Shown here one piece after another: positions 43,371 through 53,054 of a stretch of 64,000 bases of DNA (positions within the stretch are counted from its first letter, which is position 1; every line of letters begins with the position of its first letter). Location of the stretch: the NCBI GenBank assembly GCA_031415055.1, contig JANOQZ010000031.1, forward strand, positions 1 through 64,000, given 5' to 3'. The position numbers were made by a program, and so were the translations under genes. The DNA comes from JANMOK01 sp031415055. GTDB taxonomy: Bacteria; Pseudomonadota; Alphaproteobacteria; Rhodobacterales; Rhodobacteraceae. The notes beneath the pieces were generated by a model. It ran no database searches, was not told where the DNA came from, and saw only the letters and a list, made by a program, of their open reading frames with translations.

Positions 43371-43846
43371 CAAGAAGGCGAAGTGTCTGGCACCTCAACC
43401 TCCGGTTCGCCAAAGCGCTGGATGATATGCGCGTAAATCTGGTCGCGCGACTGCCGATACAACGCCAGTTTCTCTGCACGGGCCTCGCCCATACCGGTTG
43501 GGTCCAAAATCGGCCAATATTCCACGTCCAAGGCGAACAGTCGGGTATATTCCAACGCTTTCCTTTGCGCCGCAGGTGACATGGCAACGATCAAATCATA
43601 ACCGCCAATCTCGTCGCCCCATTCCTCCATCTCCTCGAATGAGCGCGAACGATGCCGCTCCAGTTTCACCTCGATTTCCTCGCATACCGCGACCGAGAAC
43701 CCATCAATCTCTTGCTCGTGGCGGACCCCTGCCGATTGCACATAGATTTTTCGTCCGTAGAGTTTCTTTACAATCCCCTCGGCCATCGGCGAGCGGACCG
43801 AATTGTAATCGCAGCAAAACAGCACCGACCCGGGCAAATCGGCCAT
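43370..43846 (-). CDS. low-molecular-weight phosphotyrosine phosphatase family protein
   Basis: A 158-residue protein with the P-loop at the N-terminus: SVLFCCDYNSVRSPMAEG. It is C-x5-R-S, with an additional Cys before the nucleophile, and a C-terminal WPILDPTGMGE, where the usual general-acid Asp lies (DP). This matches LMW-PTP or ArsC-type phosphatases. An ATG at 43846 with GGTGG upstream is preferred over a TTG at 43861. It follows UPF0262 with a short overlap or small gap. Confidence 0.82.
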   Translation of the reverse strand: MADLPGSVLFCCDYNSVRSPMAEGIVKKLYGRKIYVQSAGVRHEQEIDGFSVAVCEEIEVKLERHRSRSFEEMEEWGDEIGGYDLIVAMSPAAQRKALEYTRLFALDVEYWPILDPTGMGEARAEKLALYRQSRDQIYAHIIQRFGEPEVEVPDTSPS

Positions 43847-43850
43847 ATGC

Positions 43851-44333
43851 TCAGCCACCAAAATGCAGGACGCAGATCAGCGTGAACAGGCGCCGCGCGG
43901 TGAACATATCGGTCGCAATCTTGCCCGCCAAACGCTCCATCAATAGGCTGGATCCTTCGTTGTGGATACCACGCCGCCCCATATCAATCGCTTCAATCTG
44001 ACTAGGTGGCAGACGCCTCACCGCATCAAAATAACTTTCGCAAATCTGGGAATAATCGCGCACGATTTGCCGGAACGGCGACAAAGACAGAATGAACGCC
44101 GCTTTCGCCCCGTCAGCCGCTGAAATATCAAACACCAGCCGATGGTTTTGGATCGACAAATCCAAATGAAACGGCCCCATCAGCACCGCGCCATCGCGGC
44201 CCATCACGCCAAAAACGTTGCTTTCCAGCAGGTCAAATATCGCCACCCGCCGTTCCTGCTCGATCTCCGCTGTTGGCAGCGGCAGCCCGCTATCGTCCAG
44301 CTTTAACGTGGTAATCCGGTCATCCGACGTCAT
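43851..44333 (-). CDS. UPF0262 family protein
   Basis: A 160-residue alphaproteobacterial protein of unknown function. Characteristic parts are ERRVAIFDLLESNVF, GPFHLDLSIQNHRLVFDI, LSLSPFRQIVRDYSQICESY and MGRRGIHNEGSSLLMERLAG. It overlaps the hisD 3' end by 14 bp and sits in the conserved hisD operon, between hisD and the phosphatase. Confidence 0.88.
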   Translation of the reverse strand: MTSDDRITTLKLDDSGLPLPTAEIEQERRVAIFDLLESNVFGVMGRDGAVLMGPFHLDLSIQNHRLVFDISAADGAKAAFILSLSPFRQIVRDYSQICESYFDAVRRLPPSQIEAIDMGRRGIHNEGSSLLMERLAGKIATDMFTARRLFTLICVLHFGG

Positions 44334-45627
44334 TCAACCGCTCCAAACGCGCCGCCACCGACAGCGCATGCGCCTGCAAACCTTCGGCCTTGGCCAAAGT
44401 CACCGCCGCCGGACCAATCGCTTGCAAGGCACCCGGCGTCATCCGCGCCAAAGTCGTGCGTTTCATGAAATCCAGCACCGAAAGCCCCGACGAAAATCGT
44501 GCCGAGCGCGAGGTTGGCAACACATGGTTCGGCCCACCCACATAATCGCCAATCGCTTCCGGCGTCCAAGCGCCCATGAAAATCGCCCCAGCGTGTCGAA
44601 TGCGCGCCAACAAAGCATCGGGATCGGCCACGCATAATTGCAAATGCTCCGGCGCGATTCTGTTAGACAATTCCGTCGCCTCGTCCAAATCCCGCACCAC
44701 AACAATTGCCCCGAAATCGGCCCAAGACCGCGCTGCAATCGCCCGTCTTTCCAATGACTTCAATCGCTGCTCAACCGCCTTGACCACCCGACCTGCAAAA
44801 CCGGCATTATCTGTGATCAAGATCGACTGCGCACTTTCGTCATGTTCGGCCTGCGACAGCATATCCAGCGCTACCCAGTCCGGATCGTTGTCCTTGTCAG
44901 CTATTACCAGAATCTCCGATGGCCCGGCTATCATATCGATGCCAACCCGGCCAAAAACCCGTCGCTTCGCCGCCGCAACCCAAGCGTTCCCCGGCCCGGT
45001 AATCTTATCAACGCGCGCAATCGTCGCTGTGCCATAAGCCAAAGCCGCAATCGCCTGCGCCCCGCCAATCCTGTAAACCGTCTCGACCCCCGCCAACCGC
45101 GCTGCCAACAGCACCAGCGGATTGATCACACCGCCCGGCGTTGGCGTGCAAATCACCAGCCGCTCCACCCCCGCTACCACCGCAGGAATCGCGTTCATCA
45201 GCACCGAAGAAGGATAGGCGGCCAGCCCGCCCGGCACATACAACCCGGCCTTTTCAATCGGCGTCCAACGCCAGCCCAATGTCGCCCCGCTATCGTCGGT
45301 CCAAGATTCATCCTGCGGCTTTTGACGCCGGTGATAATCGGCAATCCGCTGTGCTGCCAATTCCAGCGCCGCCCGTTGGTCCGCAGGAACCAAAGCCACC
45401 GCTTGGTCAATTTCACCCGCTGAAAATGTCATGCTCTCGGGAGTCAATTGCACCCGATCAAATTTCTCGGTCAACTCGATAACCGCCGCATCACCGCGCG
45501 CTGCTACATCCCGAATGATCCAGGCAACATCGCTATCGACTTGGGCAAACGATTCACGCTTGGCATTGAGGAATGCCTCGAAGGCACCGTCAAATCCCTC
45601 GTCAATCGTCGACAAAATCACCGGCAT
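44320..45627 (-). CDS. hisD: histidinol dehydrogenase
   Basis: A 435-residue enzyme for the last two steps of histidine synthesis (histidinol to histidine, NAD-dependent, zinc). Visible landmarks are GLYVPGGLAAYPSSVLMNAI, RIGGAQAIAALAYGT, VDKITGPGNAWVAAAKR, MIAGPSEILVIAD, LSQAEHDESAQSI (His ligands) and NRIAPEHLQL. The open frame extends upstream to 45744; the ATG at 45627 follows AAGGGGAAGCCG. It is the first gene of the operon that runs to yacG. Confidence 0.95.
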   Translation of the reverse strand: MPVILSTIDEGFDGAFEAFLNAKRESFAQVDSDVAWIIRDVAARGDAAVIELTEKFDRVQLTPESMTFSAGEIDQAVALVPADQRAALELAAQRIADYHRRQKPQDESWTDDSGATLGWRWTPIEKAGLYVPGGLAAYPSSVLMNAIPAVVAGVERLVICTPTPGGVINPLVLLAARLAGVETVYRIGGAQAIAALAYGTATIARVDKITGPGNAWVAAAKRRVFGRVGIDMIAGPSEILVIADKDNDPDWVALDMLSQAEHDESAQSILITDNAGFAGRVVKAVEQRLKSLERRAIAARSWADFGAIVVVRDLDEATELSNRIAPEHLQLCVADPDALLARIRHAGAIFMGAWTPEAIGDYVGGPNHVLPTSRSARFSSGLSVLDFMKRTTLARMTPGALQAIGPAAVTLAKAEGLQAHALSVAARLERLNDVG

Positions 45628-45839
45628 CGGCTTCCCCTTTGCTTTGGACATAGCGGGACGACAGCCAAGCCTCAAGCGGCCCCGAGTGTTCGCTCTGCCA
45701 AAACAGCCGCGCAGCGGGACATTTGACTGGGTGAAAGGGCGCAAACGCCCAACTCTAGGGTTTTTGGTAGATCAGGGTCGATACAAGGCTGCAATAAAGT
45801 AGCCAACGTCCCCGCGTCATTCGGCCAAAAGCAATCAGC
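45628..45839. other. intergenic upstream of hisD
   Basis: This 212-bp region should contain the hisD operon promoter and the 3' trailer of the hydrolase gene. No gene and no clear terminator are seen. Confidence 0.3.
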
Positions 45840-46436
45840 CTAATTGCTCGTTACCCTTGTCGGCGCTGCATAGAAAATATGAGTGCCAATTTCGGCTGTC
45901 AGCGCCATTCGTCGCGCCCACCGCGGCCGCACGCCATCGGTGTGGAAATACAAAGCACCTTCGGTCAAACTGCGCTCGCGTCCGGCCAACATGAGCTCGG
46001 CAATTTTGCCCACCCGCTCATAAGCTTTGCCCTCGGCGAAAACTTCGCGACGCCCATCGCAATGATAGGAAAACTGGCACGAATTCCGCTCGGTTCCGCC
46101 CTGATGCACAACACCGCAGACCGAATTGGGAAACTTCCGCGAATTCACCCGATTCAATATCACTTCGGCAACGGCCATTTGGCCCTTCACGCTTTCGCCG
46201 CGTGCCTCAAAATACAAGGCTTCGGCCAGACATTGCCATTCGCCATCACCGCTGGCTTTGGGCAAAGTGTCCAAACGCGCCGTGTCAATTTTTACGTCGG
46301 ATGCTAACAAACTGGCATAAATCAGCGTGCCACCGTTATCGGTCATTTCTTGCCCGGCTCCAGCCAACCCCGGTGCCACCGAGATCGCAAAAACCAAGCC
46401 CAGCGCCCAAAGCGCCGCTGTTTTCGTGCGGACCAT
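45840..46436 (-). CDS. SleB-like cell wall hydrolase
   Basis: A 198-residue secreted protein: signal peptide (TAALWALGLVFAISVAPGLA, then GAGQ) and a Hydrolase_2/SleB domain with CLAEALYFEARGE (catalytic Glu), GQMAVAEVILNRVNSRKFPN, CQFSYHCDG and GALYFHTDGVRPRWA. It should cleave peptidoglycan as a lytic transglycosylase. The ATG follows GGTGGGGGA. Confidence 0.88.
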   Translation of the reverse strand: MVRTKTAALWALGLVFAISVAPGLAGAGQEMTDNGGTLIYASLLASDVKIDTARLDTLPKASGDGEWQCLAEALYFEARGESVKGQMAVAEVILNRVNSRKFPNSVCGVVHQGGTERNSCQFSYHCDGRREVFAEGKAYERVGKIAELMLAGRERSLTEGALYFHTDGVRPRWARRMALTAEIGTHIFYAAPTRVTSN

Positions 46437-46832
46437 TCCCCCACCTTTTAATTACCGCGCAAACCACAACCGCGCATTTTCACATTAAAGGCCGCGATAC
46501 ATCCGCATGCCCAATCAACTTGTCCTTGGGGGCTTCAGGTAGACGATCCCAAGCAAGTGTCTACCCGTCAAGCCCCGATTGAGACGAGGTGACGCAGGGC
46601 CATAATGGCTTTATGAACGGTCAAACAGTCAAAAGGTTAATTGTTGGATTCACTTGCAACAACTTATTCAGCACCTCTGAATACTTGTTGTTTTATATTT
46701 ACCTATACTTAAGTCGGCGGATTCTAGCCTATAGAAAAAACCAGCCAAGTCGATGCCACCGGGTCAATGTGACTCCCGCAGTCTTATTCAGACATATCCA
46801 CAACCATGCTGGCGATACCCAGCATTTGGCCC
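46437..46832. other. intergenic, no gene seen
   Basis: A 396-bp spacer between the cell wall hydrolase and the PPDK-like gene. Its middle (about 46650-46745) is clearly AT-rich compared with the flanks. It has short frames only. Confidence 0.35.
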
Positions 46833-49211
46833 TCATGTCGACAGAATCGTCGCTTGCGCTGCTGCCAACCGGGCAATCGGCACACGGAAAGGCGAACACG
46901 ACACATAATCAAACCCGGCGAGTTTGCAAAACCGCACGCTGGCCGGGTCGCCACCGTGTTCGCCGCACAGACCCAGAACTAGGTCAGGGTTCGCCGCCCG
47001 CCCGCGCTGCGCCGCCATCAACAGCAGCTCGCCCACACCTTCCAAATCCAGCGTATGGAACGGGTCTTCCGGAAACACGCCTTGATGCACATAGTCGCGC
47101 ATGAACCGCCCGGCGTCGTCGCGGCTCAATCCATAGGTCATCTGCGTCAAATCATTGGTACCAAAACTTAGGAACGCCGCCGACTTCGCCAAATCACCCG
47201 AGCGCAAAGCAGCACGCGGCGTTTCCACCATCACGCCCAGCCGATAGTTGAATGCGCTGCCGGTTTCCGCCCGTACCAAAGCCGCCACCGCGTCAATCCG
47301 CGCCTTCACCAATTCGACTTCCCGATTGGCCGAAACCAGCGGTATCATCACCTCCGGCTCAACCGGCGCCGTCGCCCGCTTGTTCACAGCCACCGTCGCC
47401 TCAAATATCGCCCGCGCCTGCATCTCATAGATTTCCGGCATCACCACGCCCAGCCGTACCCCGCGCATCCCGAGCATCGGGTTCACTTCAGCCAATTCGC
47501 CCGCCCGCGCCGTCAACAAAGCCACCGGCAAGTCCATTGCCTTGGCCAAATCCTGAATATCGACAGCATCCGAAGGGAGGAACTCGTGCAACGGCGGGTC
47601 CAATAGCCGTATCGTCACCGGCAACCCGTGCATGATGTCGAACAATTCCTCGAAATCGGCCCGCTGAATCGGCAACAACCGCTCCAACGCCGCCCGCCGA
47701 TCTGCCGTTGAATCCGCCAAAATCATCTCGCGCATCACATTGATGCGGTTTTCCTCGAAAAACATGTGTTCCGTTCGGCACAGGCCAATTCCCTCGGCCC
47801 TGAATCCCCGCGCCACCCGCGCATCTTGCGGCGTATCGGCATTGGCCCTGACCCCCAGTTCGCGCCGCGCATCGGCCCATTCCATCAACGTGGCAAACGA
47901 CCCACCCAAAGCCGCGGGCACCATCGCCACCGCGCCAGCCAAGCCCTGCCCTGTGGTTCCATCGATGGTGACAACATCCCCCTCCCGAAACATGCGCCTG
48001 TCCAAAGCCGTCAGCGTCTTGCGCTTGCTGTTCAACTTCAAGTCGCTGGCACCCACCACGCAGGGCAGGCCCAACCCGCGTGCAATCACCGCCGCATGGC
48101 TGGTCATGCCGCCGCGCACCGTCAACACTGCCCGCGCCGCCTGCATACCACGAATGTCTTCCGGGCTGGTTTCGCCGCGCACCAAAATGCATTCCAAACC
48201 TTGCAGCGCCATCGCCTGCGCTGCCTCGGCGCTAAACACAATTGCCCCGGTCGCTGCCCCCGGACTGGCCGCCATCCCCGAACAAAACACATCGCGCACC
48301 GCTCCAGGCGAAATCTGCGGGTGCAAATGCTCAATCAAATTGCGCGGATCGACGCGCAACAACGCCTCGTCCCGCGAAATCGCCCCCGATTTGGCCAGAT
48401 CAACCGCAATTGTCACCGAGGCCCGCGCATTGCGCTTAGCCTTTTCGGCGTCCAGAATACGCACGACGCCTTTTTCCGCTGCAAATTCAATGTCATAGAC
48501 ATCGCCCAAGCCGTGGGTAATCGCCGCACCTATCCCCGGCAATTGCCCGCGAATATCGCTTCCCGCATCGCATACTAGCCGTGCCTCGCCGCTAACAGCA
48601 TCAACAAACCGCGCCGTCGCCACCTCACCTTGCGCCATATTCTGCACAATCAGCGCCAGCCCCGCATCACTTGGAGCACCCTTGGCCTCACGCAAAATCC
48701 GCGCCGAGCGGGAACGCCAATCGCGCAACATCGCCTTGATCGCCGCCTGCAATTGCACCCCGGCGTCTTGCGGAAACTCCGCCCCGGTTTCCTCCAGATA
48801 AGCGGCCTTGCAGGCTTCAACCGAAGCCAGTCCCTCAAATGCCTCCGCATCAACTCGGTCCACCGTCACCGCGTAATGTTGGATGAACCGGCAATAGGTT
48901 TCGGGCGCGACCGCAACCGCATCCCCCATACCAATGTTCAGAATCGCGCTTGGCCCGCCCCAAGCCGCCGCTTGCGGGCTTGATCGCAAGGCCACCAACT
49001 GACCCGGCACCACCAAATCACCCACGTTATATTGCACATCCGCCGCCACCAGCCGCGCCACCACATCGACCGGCAGCAAGCGCCCGTCGGGCACGTCCAA
49101 ACCAAGCGAATGCAAAGCCGCCAACCGCGCCGCCCGCTCGCCATAGCGATCAGCGTGGATGGCCGCGCCATCCCAAAGCCGTGCGAGATTTGGACCCTGA
49201 TCCAAAACCAT
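46833..49211 (-). CDS. pyruvate phosphate dikinase-like protein with eroded ATP-grasp domain
   Basis: The protein has about 792 residues. The phosphohistidine domain is intact (GGMTSHAAVIARGLGLPCVVG), as is the PEP barrel (GIGLCRTEHMFFE, EVNPMLGMRGVRLG, LCGEHGGDPASVRFCKLAGF and VSCSPFRVPIARLAAAQA). The N-terminal ATP-grasp part is short and lacks the GGKGANLAEM signature (here GERAARLAALHSLGL). The SGAKxSMPGMMDTVLNLG block is reduced to AAAWGGPSAILNIGMGD. PPDK is usually about 880 residues. It could be inactive towards ATP, or act as a PEP-utilising enzyme with another donor. It is 138 bp downstream of glyS. Confidence 0.75.
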   Translation of the reverse strand: MVLDQGPNLARLWDGAAIHADRYGERAARLAALHSLGLDVPDGRLLPVDVVARLVAADVQYNVGDLVVPGQLVALRSSPQAAAWGGPSAILNIGMGDAVAVAPETYCRFIQHYAVTVDRVDAEAFEGLASVEACKAAYLEETGAEFPQDAGVQLQAAIKAMLRDWRSRSARILREAKGAPSDAGLALIVQNMAQGEVATARFVDAVSGEARLVCDAGSDIRGQLPGIGAAITHGLGDVYDIEFAAEKGVVRILDAEKAKRNARASVTIAVDLAKSGAISRDEALLRVDPRNLIEHLHPQISPGAVRDVFCSGMAASPGAATGAIVFSAEAAQAMALQGLECILVRGETSPEDIRGMQAARAVLTVRGGMTSHAAVIARGLGLPCVVGASDLKLNSKRKTLTALDRRMFREGDVVTIDGTTGQGLAGAVAMVPAALGGSFATLMEWADARRELGVRANADTPQDARVARGFRAEGIGLCRTEHMFFEENRINVMREMILADSTADRRAALERLLPIQRADFEELFDIMHGLPVTIRLLDPPLHEFLPSDAVDIQDLAKAMDLPVALLTARAGELAEVNPMLGMRGVRLGVVMPEIYEMQARAIFEATVAVNKRATAPVEPEVMIPLVSANREVELVKARIDAVAALVRAETGSAFNYRLGVMVETPRAALRSGDLAKSAAFLSFGTNDLTQMTYGLSRDDAGRFMRDYVHQGVFPEDPFHTLDLEGVGELLLMAAQRGRAANPDLVLGLCGEHGGDPASVRFCKLAGFDYVSCSPFRVPIARLAAAQATILST

Positions 49212-49283
49212 CCCCTGCAATTGCGTTGCAATGCAGCATAACAAGGTTGGTTTGTGTTGCAACTGCGTTGTTGGAGCGAATCT

Positions 49284-49350
49284 TCCTTCTCCATTCATGG
49301 AGAAGGTGGCGCGAATGCGCCGGATGAGGGGGTTCGGCCGGTCGAACCCC
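49284..49350. repeat. palindromic repeat cluster after glyS
   Basis: Three short hairpins are stacked: CCTTCTCC/GGAGAAGG, GGCGC/GCGCC, and GGGGTTCG/CGAACCCC, the last touching the glyS stop. This looks like the common intergenic palindrome family of alphaproteobacteria. No T-run follows, so terminator function is uncertain. Confidence 0.6.
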
Positions 49351-51641
49351 TACCCCTCAACCACCGAAAATTCCGCCACCTGGCCCATGACCCGCCGGAT
49401 CCGATGCAACAAACACAACCGATTCCGCCGCACCATCGAGTTCTCGGCGTTCACCATCACCCCGTCAAAAAACCCGTCAATCGGCCCGCGCAAAGCCGCC
49501 ATCGCGCTCATCGCCGCACCAAAATCCTCGGCCTTGAGAGCAGGCCCAATCAACCCTTCTGCCACATCCAACGCCGCAAACAACGCCTTCTCAGCCCCGT
49601 CCTCGGCTAGCCGCACATCGGGATCGAGCGAATATTCCACCCCGTCCTTCTTCTCCTCGGCCGCCAAGATATTATTCGCCCGCTTATAGCCCTGCACCAA
49701 ATTGGCCCCATCGGCCCCGTCCAACACCCCCTGCAACGCCGTCACCCGCGCCACCAGCAAAGTCAGATCATCCGCCTTCGGCATCGCCAAACAAGCGTCG
49801 ATCACATCGTGACGAATCCCCCGGTCGCGGAGGTAAACTTTGAGGCGGTCGTGGAGGAAGGCGAGGAGGTTGGAGGGCAGCGCATTGCGAACACTTTCAT
49901 AGAGCGTCACGGCCAGTTCCAAACGTGCAACGTGATTCCGAGAATCTTCTAGATCGCGATCCAGCCTGTTTGCATACTCTTCGGCCACAACCTGAAAGGC
50001 AGGTTCATTTATTCGGACTATGAGAGTTTCGAATTTTCCTAATTTTGCTTCGGCTTCGCGAAGAGTTTTGACATGATCTGCAAGTTCGACCCGAAGCGTT
50101 TCAATCGGATAAACCAACGCCAACGCATTGGAAATGTTCTGCAAAGTACTAACCCGCACCCCGTTCTCCAGCACCAACCTTATCAACCCCAATGCCGCCC
50201 GCCTTAACGCGTACGGATCCTTCGACCCGGTCGGTTTCTCATCAATCGCCCAGAACCCGGTCAGGGTGTCGATCTTGTCGGTCAAGGCCACCGCCACCGA
50301 CACCGGTGCGGACGGAACCTTATCCCCCGGCCCCAGCGGCGAATAATGCTCCTCACAAGCCGCCACCACCGCCAGATCTAAACCCGCAGCCGCCGCATAG
50401 TACCGCCCCATCAACCCCTGCAGTTCCGGAAACTCGCCGACCATTGCCGAACACAAATCCGCCTTGGCCACCTTCGCCGCCTGCTCGGCCAAATCCGGAA
50501 CAGCCCCAACCAGCGGCGCAATCTCGCGCGCCAAAGCCGCAATCCGTGCCACCCGGTCCGCCTGAGATCCCAGCTTGTTGTGGAACGTCACCTGCGCCAA
50601 AGGCGCAGCCATCCCCTCCAAACCAACCGACTTCACCGTCCTTAAATCATTCTCCCAGAAAAACTTCGCATCGCTCAGCCGCGCCGCCAGAACCTTGCCG
50701 TTCCCCGCCAAAATCGTCGCGCCGTTGTCCGCAGTCTCCCGATTGGCCACCGTGACATATTTCTCGATCCGCCCCGTCTTGGGATTGCGGACACTGAAAA
50801 ACTTCTGATGCTCGCGCATCGAGGTCTGCAACACCTCCGGCGGCAGCCCCAGAAACGTCTCACCAATCCCCCCCATCAAGACCACCGGCCATTCGACCAG
50901 CCCCGCCACTTCGGCTAACAACCCTTTGTCCTCAACAACCTCCAACCCCTGCGCAAACGCCATATTCGTTGCATCCGCCCAGATATGTTCGGCCCGCGCC
51001 GCCGCATCCAGCACCACAAACGCCTTGCGCAGCTTGGCCGAATAATCCTCAAACCCCGATACCGAAATCTTCCCCGGAGCCATGAACCGATGCCCCGAAG
51101 TCACAGCCCCCGCCACAATCCCATCCACCTCGAACGGCACAACTTCAACGCCAGCCTCGTCGCTCAACACACACAAAATCGACTGCAACGGCCGCACCCA
51201 ACGCAAAGCCCCCGACCCCCAGCGCATCGACTTCGGCCACGGAAACCCCCGGATCACCGCCGGAACCACCTCCGCCACAATGTCAGAAGCCTTCCGCCCC
51301 GGTCGTTCAACGACCCCGAACCAGACCGCCCCCTTCTTATCCTCCCGCGCCACCAACTGCTCACGCGTCAGCCCGCTCGACCGCAAAAACCCCTCAAGCG
51401 CCGCCTCCGGCGCCTCCACCCGCGGCCCCTTGCGCTCCTCACTCACGGCCCGCGATTCCCCCGTCAATCCCACAACCGCCAAACACAACCGCCTCGGCGT
51501 CGCGAACGCCGCCGCAGACTCATAGGTCAACCCCGCCTCGACCAACCCATCCGTCACCAGACGTTTCAAATCAGCACACGCCTGCACCTGCATCCGCGCC
51601 GGGATTTCCTCACTGAACAATTCCAACAGCAGATCAGCCAT
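49350..51641 (-). CDS. glyS: glycyl-tRNA synthetase beta subunit
   Basis: A 763-residue subunit of the alpha2beta2 synthetase: MADLLLELFSEEIPARMQVQ, YKGPRVEAP-type strand, GVVERPGRKASDIVAEVVPA, PKSMRWGSGALRWVRPLQSI, TSGHRFMAPGKISV, STMREHQKFFSV (here TSMREHQKFFSV) and AGNGKVLAARLSDAKFFWEND. It ends in the anticodon-binding helical domain. The ATG overlaps the preceding stop (TGATG). A full-length, normal protein. Confidence 0.95.
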   Translation of the reverse strand: MADLLLELFSEEIPARMQVQACADLKRLVTDGLVEAGLTYESAAAFATPRRLCLAVVGLTGESRAVSEERKGPRVEAPEAALEGFLRSSGLTREQLVAREDKKGAVWFGVVERPGRKASDIVAEVVPAVIRGFPWPKSMRWGSGALRWVRPLQSILCVLSDEAGVEVVPFEVDGIVAGAVTSGHRFMAPGKISVSGFEDYSAKLRKAFVVLDAAARAEHIWADATNMAFAQGLEVVEDKGLLAEVAGLVEWPVVLMGGIGETFLGLPPEVLQTSMREHQKFFSVRNPKTGRIEKYVTVANRETADNGATILAGNGKVLAARLSDAKFFWENDLRTVKSVGLEGMAAPLAQVTFHNKLGSQADRVARIAALAREIAPLVGAVPDLAEQAAKVAKADLCSAMVGEFPELQGLMGRYYAAAAGLDLAVVAACEEHYSPLGPGDKVPSAPVSVAVALTDKIDTLTGFWAIDEKPTGSKDPYALRRAALGLIRLVLENGVRVSTLQNISNALALVYPIETLRVELADHVKTLREAEAKLGKFETLIVRINEPAFQVVAEEYANRLDRDLEDSRNHVARLELAVTLYESVRNALPSNLLAFLHDRLKVYLRDRGIRHDVIDACLAMPKADDLTLLVARVTALQGVLDGADGANLVQGYKRANNILAAEEKKDGVEYSLDPDVRLAEDGAEKALFAALDVAEGLIGPALKAEDFGAAMSAMAALRGPIDGFFDGVMVNAENSMVRRNRLCLLHRIRRVMGQVAEFSVVEG

Positions 51642-52084
51642 CAATTCCCCACAAACTTCCCATTGAGCTGCCGCCATTCAAACCCGCGCCCGTCGGGATA
51701 AATGGCGACAACCCGGTCGATCCCGTCTTTCTCGTTCTCGACCGCCAGAAACGCCTTGGCGCGACCCGCTTCTAAATCCAAAGTCAGGCTTTCATAGTCA
51801 AAACACGCAAACCAATTCGGCGCCTTCAGCGGCGTCGGCTTTCGCATCACGTCCAAGGCCGTAAACGCCCCCGGATCGGCAATGAAACACCCTCGCCGCT
51901 TCAACCCCGAAGTCTCGCTGTCGATGCCGCTATAATCGGTCACCGCAATCTCCCGATCCTGCACCCGCAGCGTCGGCAGGCCGGTCACTTCGGTGTAATA
52001 GGCATAGACTTGAAAATACCACAGCGCCGCGCCAAAGATCAGCGCGAAGGTCAGCATGGTGATCATCAGGACACGCCCGTTCAC
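51641..52084 (-). CDS. DUF6446-like membrane-anchored protein between glyQ and glyS
   Basis: A 147-residue protein with one N-terminal anchor (TMLTFALIFGAALWYFQVYA) and a small globular part with RRGCFIADPGAFTALDV, PLKAPNWFACFDYESLTLDL and IYPDGRGFEWRQLNGKF. Genes like this lie between glyQ and glyS in Rhodobacterales and are labelled DUF6446; function is unknown. A GTG at 52084 overlaps the glyQ stop (GTGA), and its stop overlaps the glyS start. The family name is from memory. Confidence 0.7.
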   Translation of the reverse strand: MNGRVLMITMLTFALIFGAALWYFQVYAYYTEVTGLPTLRVQDREIAVTDYSGIDSETSGLKRRGCFIADPGAFTALDVMRKPTPLKAPNWFACFDYESLTLDLEAGRAKAFLAVENEKDGIDRVVAIYPDGRGFEWRQLNGKFVGN

Positions 52085-53001
52085 GCCCCACCCGCTTCCG
52101 TTGTCACAAACGCATCCGCACATGCCTTGGCCAGCGCCCGCACCCGCCCGATATAGGCCTGCCGTTCGGTCACCGAAATCACCCCCCTTGCGTCCAGCAA
52201 ATTGAACAAATGCGAGGCCTTGATGCATTGGTCATAGGCCGGATGCGCCATCACAATCTTGCGCCCTGCCTTATCCTCCAACTCCGCCGCCAAAATCCGC
52301 CCGCATTCCGCCTCGGCATCCTCAAAATGCCGCAACAAGACCCCAGTATCGGCCACGTCAAAATTCCAGCGCGAATATTCCTGTTCGGTCTGGCGGAAAA
52401 TATCGCCGTATTTCAACGCAATCGGCGATTGCGGGTCGTTGAACGGCATATCCATCACATGGTCCACCCCCAATACATACATCGCCAACCGCTCCAGCCC
52501 ATAGGTCAATTCCCCGGAAACCGGCTTGCAATCATGCCCACCGACCTGCTGGAAATAGGTGAACTGCGAAACTTCCATCCCGTCGCACCAAACTTCCCAG
52601 CCCAGCCCCCAGGCCCCCAAAGTCGGGCTTTCCCAGTCATCCTCGACAAAACGGATGTCGTGCAAATCCATATCCACGCCAATCGCCACAAGCGACCCCA
52701 GATACAAATCCTGCAAATCCGGCGGGCTTGGCTTTATCAGCACCTGATACTGGTAATAATGCTGCAACCTATTCGGGTTCTCGCCATAACGCCCATCTGT
52801 CGGCCGCCGCGATGGCTGCACATAAGCTGCCGCCCAAGGCGTGCTGCCCAAAGCCCGCAACGTCGTCGCCGGATGAAACGTTCCCGCCCCAACTTCCATG
52901 TCATAAGGTTGCAAAATGGCACAGCCCTTGGCCGCCCAATAATTCTGCAACCGCAAGATAATCTCCTGAAACGACCGTGGCGGTTTCGGCTTTTCGCTCA
53001 T
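52081..53001 (-). CDS. glyQ: glycyl-tRNA synthetase alpha subunit
   Basis: A 306-residue class II synthetase subunit: SFQEIILRLQNYWAAKGC, PYDMEVGAGTFHPATTLRAL, QPSRRPTDGRYGENPNRLQHY (motif 2-type), LGLGWEVWCDGMEVSQFTYFQQ and ERLAMYVLGVDHVMDM. Two ATG codons (53004, 53001) follow CAGGG; 53001 has the better spacing. It forms an operon with the DUF6446-like gene and glyS. Confidence 0.95.
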   Translation of the reverse strand: MSEKPKPPRSFQEIILRLQNYWAAKGCAILQPYDMEVGAGTFHPATTLRALGSTPWAAAYVQPSRRPTDGRYGENPNRLQHYYQYQVLIKPSPPDLQDLYLGSLVAIGVDMDLHDIRFVEDDWESPTLGAWGLGWEVWCDGMEVSQFTYFQQVGGHDCKPVSGELTYGLERLAMYVLGVDHVMDMPFNDPQSPIALKYGDIFRQTEQEYSRWNFDVADTGVLLRHFEDAEAECGRILAAELEDKAGRKIVMAHPAYDQCIKASHLFNLLDARGVISVTERQAYIGRVRALAKACADAFVTTEAGGA

Positions 53002-53054
53002 CATCAAACCCTGTCAAACTTGGCACTTGTCCATAAGGGCCGCCTGGCACGGGG

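Noticed and set aside
46613..47104. 171-codon plus-strand frame reaching into the PPDK-like gene
   Set aside because: Most of it overlaps the antisense of the PPDK-like gene, and the free part is AT-rich without a ribosome site.
47740..48578. Two long plus-strand frames opposite the PPDK-like gene
   Set aside because: They are antisense shadows with basic, Pro/Arg-rich composition typical of the complementary strand of GC-rich genes.
50985..51701. 238-codon plus-strand frame opposite glyS
   Set aside because: Antisense shadow of glyS; no ribosome site and extreme Arg/Pro/His content.
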